From: an uncultured Ruminococcus sp.
GTDB lineage: Bacteria > Bacillota > Clostridia > Oscillospirales > CAG-272
Length of the DNA stretch: 7,981 nucleotides
Assembly (NCBI GenBank): GCA_902773455.1
Contig: CACYEW010000085.1
Location: 1 to 7,981, forward strand
Reading direction: 5' to 3'
Shown here: piece after piece, positions 6,157-7,981 of the stretch
Layout of the letters: the number at the start of each line of letters is the position of its first letter
Position numbering within the stretch: the first letter of the stretch is position 1
Notes under the pieces: model-generated
Seen by the model: only the letters and a program-made list of their open reading frames with translations
Told to the model about the DNA's origin: nothing
Databases searched by the model: none
Program-made: the position numbers and the translations under genes

Positions 6157-7587
6157 TCAGAACCTTTCGTATACGAATTTTCCCGTCTCGTCCTTCTGAT
6201 CTATCGCTTTGAAAAGGTAGTAGATCGGCTTCGGTCTTTCCTGCTGCTGAGAATCAGGCTTTCTTCTCCAAAGCCCGAGATTAAGACCGAACTCGGCTTT
6301 GTTATCGTGGTGAGCGTGGAGAATGAACGAATCTATCTCCGGTATCTTCATCACCTCGTGATATGCTCTGCCGTAGGCGGTCGCCTGAAGGATCTCCGAT
6401 TCGGGCGTCCAGTTGGAATTGAAGCCCTGCTCCGAAAGTATCACACGGCGGCGTACGCCTTCGAAAAGATTTTCTTCCTTATAGAGAAATTCGGCGAGGA
6501 TATGCAGATTCTTGAACGTTACGAGCGGAGTTTCGTAATCGTCCGTCGCCATATCGTCGTTCCAGAAATCGGGCTTGAACAGATCCTGCGGGTACGGATG
6601 ATGGGCGATATTGTAATAGAAATCGCCCTCCGCTTTTGCGCGCTTGCTTATTTCGGACAAAAGCTCAAGTCCGGAATAATATCTCTTCGGCTGCTTGGCG
6701 TCCATGCTCACGCCCCAGAAATGGTCGAGAGATGCGTATATCCTGAATTTTTCGTAGACCGAGGCGGCGGCGTAATAGGCGATACGCATCGCAAGCGTAT
6801 ATTCGCGTGAAAATTCTTCGCAGGTCTTCTCTCCGGCGTTGCCCCAGATCCATTGCGCGGTCACTTCGTTCGATATTATCATACCTACGGCTCTGCCGTA
6901 TTTGTTGTCAGATCTGTAATATCTCTGCGCGAGATACGCGCAGAACGCCTGATAGTGGCGCAGTCCTTCGTCGGTGACGACGTTGAACGCCGAAAGCGTG
7001 CCTTCGTCGTTATAATCGGGATGAAGCAGAACGCCTTTCATATCGTCCGGAACGAACGTGCTCCAGTGCTTGCCGCACAGAAGTATGAACGTGATCACGA
7101 CGCCGGCTTCGGTCAGCGCTTTTACGCGTTTGTCGTTATCTTCGATCACTTTTTTGTTGATATAATAGGTGTTTCCGTCGTATTCGAACGGTTCGGTATC
7201 CTCCGCGTCTTTACTGCGCAGAACGTCGGTTATCGCGATATTGAGAGCCGCGTGCCTTACGCCGAGATATTTCGCGTCTTCGACGTCGACTATCTGCAAG
7301 CCCTTTTTCGTACCGGGATCGGGATATTCTTCGTTGTATTTCCCCTCGACGTGAGAAGCGAAGCACACGCCGCCGAGATCCGTTTCGTAACGCAGAAACA
7401 GTCCGTCTCTGCCGAACGCGTATCTGTCGACGGAAAAGCTGTCGCCGTGCGCGTCGACGACTGCGCTGCCGAGCGGCTCGTGCGCGGATAACGCCGCGGG
7501 ATAAGCCTTTACGTTGATCTTACCGTCAAATCGACGGTCAAGTTTGAATACCAGTTCGTTTTTGCCGCAGTGAATACTTTTTACCAT
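6157..7587 (-). CDS. DUF5722-like glycoside-hydrolase-fold protein, cytoplasmic
   Basis: Complete 476-residue protein. Residues 1 to about 95 form a strand-rich N-terminal region. From about 96 (KGLQIVDVEDAKYLGVRHAALNI) to the end it resembles the DUF5722 family, a TIM barrel related in fold to clan GH-A glycosidases. Visible landmarks are Asn240-Glu241 (IISNEV), SLDHFW at 286-291, HHPYP at 329-333, Glu386 (ILSEQGF) and HAHHDN at 424-429. By analogy with clan GH-A, Glu241 would be the acid/base and Glu386 the nucleophile; this is inference, and no substrate is known. There is no signal peptide or membrane segment, so it should act inside the cell. The ATG at 7587 has a modest GGGGA ribosome site 7 nt upstream. 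Promoter and terminator flank it closely, so it appears monocistronic. It could be a non-catalytic relative or a true glycosidase. Confidence 0.85.
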   Translation of the reverse strand: MVKSIHCGKNELVFKLDRRFDGKINVKAYPAALSAHEPLGSAVVDAHGDSFSVDRYAFGRDGLFLRYETDLGGVCFASHVEGKYNEEYPDPGTKKGLQIVDVEDAKYLGVRHAALNIAITDVLRSKDAEDTEPFEYDGNTYYINKKVIEDNDKRVKALTEAGVVITFILLCGKHWSTFVPDDMKGVLLHPDYNDEGTLSAFNVVTDEGLRHYQAFCAYLAQRYYRSDNKYGRAVGMIISNEVTAQWIWGNAGEKTCEEFSREYTLAMRIAYYAAASVYEKFRIYASLDHFWGVSMDAKQPKRYYSGLELLSEISKRAKAEGDFYYNIAHHPYPQDLFKPDFWNDDMATDDYETPLVTFKNLHILAEFLYKEENLFEGVRRRVILSEQGFNSNWTPESEILQATAYGRAYHEVMKIPEIDSFILHAHHDNKAEFGLNLGLWRRKPDSQQQERPKPIYYLFKAIDQKDETGKFVYERF

Positions 7588-7622
7588 AGTGAAATCCCCG
7601 CTTTCATTATATCGTTGATTTT

Positions 7623-7651
7623 ATTTTAACCGATAAATATGAATATTTCAA
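7623..7651 (-). promoter_or_regulatory. Sigma-A-type promoter of the DUF5722-like gene
   Basis: Minus-strand TTGAAA (7651-7646), a 17-bp A/T-rich spacer and TAAAAT (7628-7623) each differ from consensus at one base. The predicted start is near 7616, giving a leader of about 29 nt to the ATG at 7587, which leaves room for the GGGGA ribosome site at 7599-7595. A perfect TATAAT also occurs at 7611-7606 but lacks a good -35. Confidence 0.65.
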
Positions 7652-7661
7652 GCTGTTTCAT

Positions 7662-7685
7662 CCGCGCGGTCTTTGATTTGCGCGG
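7662..7685. promoter_or_regulatory. GC-rich dyad upstream of the DUF5722-like gene promoter
   Basis: CCGCGC (7662-7667) and GCGCGG (7680-7685) are perfect 6-bp inverted arms around 12 bp. They lie just upstream of the -35 element, in otherwise A/T-leaning sequence. No T-run follows on either strand, so it is not a terminator. It may be a regulator site, or chance. Confidence 0.25.
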
Positions 7686-7712
7686 CATAATATGAGGCGG
7701 TTCGGCGAATTC

Positions 7713-7738
7713 AAAAAGCTCCGGGTTTATCCGGAGCT
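7713..7738 (-). terminator. Intrinsic terminator of the upstream minus-strand gene
   Basis: Perfect 8-bp arms AGCTCCGG (7717-7724) and CCGGAGCT (7731-7738) enclose a 6-nt loop. On the minus strand the stem runs into five T residues (7717-7713). On the plus strand the stem is followed by A and G, so it acts on minus-strand transcription. It isolates the DUF5722-like gene from whatever lies upstream. A smaller dyad (GGGT-N6-ACCC, 7743-7756) sits just before it. Confidence 0.85.
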
Positions 7739-7757
7739 AAAAGGGTCAATATACCCG

Positions 7758-7892
7758 TCATTTTGCACAGAAGAAGCCGTTATGACCGCCGGCAGTCGAC
7801 ATTCCGGCGTCAGTCCCGGTGTATTTCTCTCGAAACAGGTTTAACGTAAATTGCCCGCCGCATTTTGACATGCGGATTACCGTTTGATCCAT
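7758..7892 (-). CDS. Possible 44-residue small ORF between a stop codon and a terminator; doubtful
   Basis: ATG at 7892 to TGA at 7760-7758, in the same frame as the preceding partial gene and starting 9 bp after its stop. The product contains KCGGQFTLNLF and MSTAGGHNGFFCAK, with no recognised family. It ends 20 bp before a terminator, which fits a terminal gene. However, there is no convincing ribosome site, the codons (CGG, CGA, GGG, TTA, TCA) are less typical of this genome, and an open stretch this short can occur by chance. It could instead be an untranslated tail or the remnant of a longer coding sequence. Confidence 0.2.
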   Translation of the reverse strand: MDQTVIRMSKCGGQFTLNLFREKYTGTDAGMSTAGGHNGFFCAK

Positions 7893-7901
7893 CCGTACCG
7901 C

Positions 7902-7981
7902 TCAATACAGTTTTGCGCCGGCGGGGATATGCGGATCGACCTGCAGCAGATGGAGTTTTTCTTCGTCGCCCTCTTTATGCA
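7902..7981 (-). CDS. 3' end of an unidentified gene (5' part outside window)
   Basis: The last 25 codons of an open frame end at TGA 7904-7902, with residues KLHLLQVDPHIPAGAKLY just before the stop. Codon choice (GAA, CTG, GTC, GAT, CCG, GGC) matches the other two genes better than the competing frames do. The fragment is soluble-looking and has no motif I recognise, so no function is assigned. The nearest terminator is about 160 bp downstream, which is unusually far if this is really the last gene of its transcript. Confidence 0.5.
   Translation of the reverse strand, partial: HKEGDEEKLHLLQVDPHIPAGAKLY

Noticed and set aside
6307..7491. Plus-strand open frames (6307-6810 and 6853-7491) opposite the DUF5722-like gene.
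   Set aside because: Both are in antisense register with the real gene and arise from its codon bias. They have no promoter, ribosome site or recognisable domain.
7606..7611. A perfect minus-strand TATAAT as the -10 of the DUF5722-like gene.
   Set aside because: No acceptable -35 lies 16-18 bp upstream, and a start from it would fall on the ribosome site. TTGAAA-N17-TAAAAT just upstream is better.
7863..7904. Selenocysteine at the TGA of the upstream partial gene.
   Set aside because: Only a weak 5-bp stem (CGGAT/ATCCG) can be drawn after the TGA, and the flanking residues match no selenoprotein family I know. It is kept only as one alternative within a finding.
1..7981. CRISPR arrays, tRNA or rRNA genes, insertion sequences and attachment sites.
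   Set aside because: No regularly spaced identical repeats, transposase motifs, target-site duplications or tRNA-like cloverleaf sequences were seen on either strand by eye.

Overview
The window looks like chromosome from an uncultured, probably gut- or rumen-associated Clostridia (Firmicutes). The reasons are a Gram-positive-type signal peptide, a strong AAAGGAG ribosome site, a dockerin module, bacterial Ig-like and clostridial-type C-terminal repeats, and intrinsic terminators. Base composition is near half GC in genes, with AT-rich gaps. The standard bacterial code fits: no in-frame stop occurs in 1,945 consecutive codons of the main gene. Every supported gene lies on the minus strand, so transcription runs from high to low coordinates.

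Layout in transcription order. (1) 7981-7740: the last codons of an unidentified gene that ends at a TGA at 7904-7902, then about 160 bp holding at most a doubtful 44-codon ORF, then an intrinsic terminator at 7738-7713. (2) 7716-7588: a short gap with a GC-rich dyad and a sigma-A-type promoter. (3) 7587-6157: a complete 476-codon gene for a cytoplasmic, glycoside-hydrolase-like TIM-barrel protein of the DUF5722 type, closed by a strong terminator. (4) 6156-5838: a 319-bp regulatory gap with an extended -10 promoter, an upstream A/T tract and a long leader of about 137 nt that carries several dyads. (5) 5837-1: a very large secreted subtilisin-like protease of the C5a peptidase/lactocepin type, still open where the window ends.

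The protease dominates the window. Reading its translation codon by codon gives this order: signal peptide, I9-like propeptide, S8 catalytic domain with an inserted PA domain (Asp208, His296, Asn403, Ser645), Fn3-like domain interrupted by a complete type I dockerin, further beta-sandwich modules, a BIG2-like Ig domain, a beta-propeller-like stretch, a cohesin-like module and C-terminal repeats. It is probably an extracellular protein-degrading enzyme carried on or recruited to a surface complex. The DUF5722-like gene has its own promoter and terminator, so adjacency alone does not link the two functions.

No clearly new defence or mobile system is visible. The most interesting points are the dockerin embedded inside the Fn3-like domain, a cohesin-like module in the same chain, and the repeated 12-bp dyad in the protease leader.
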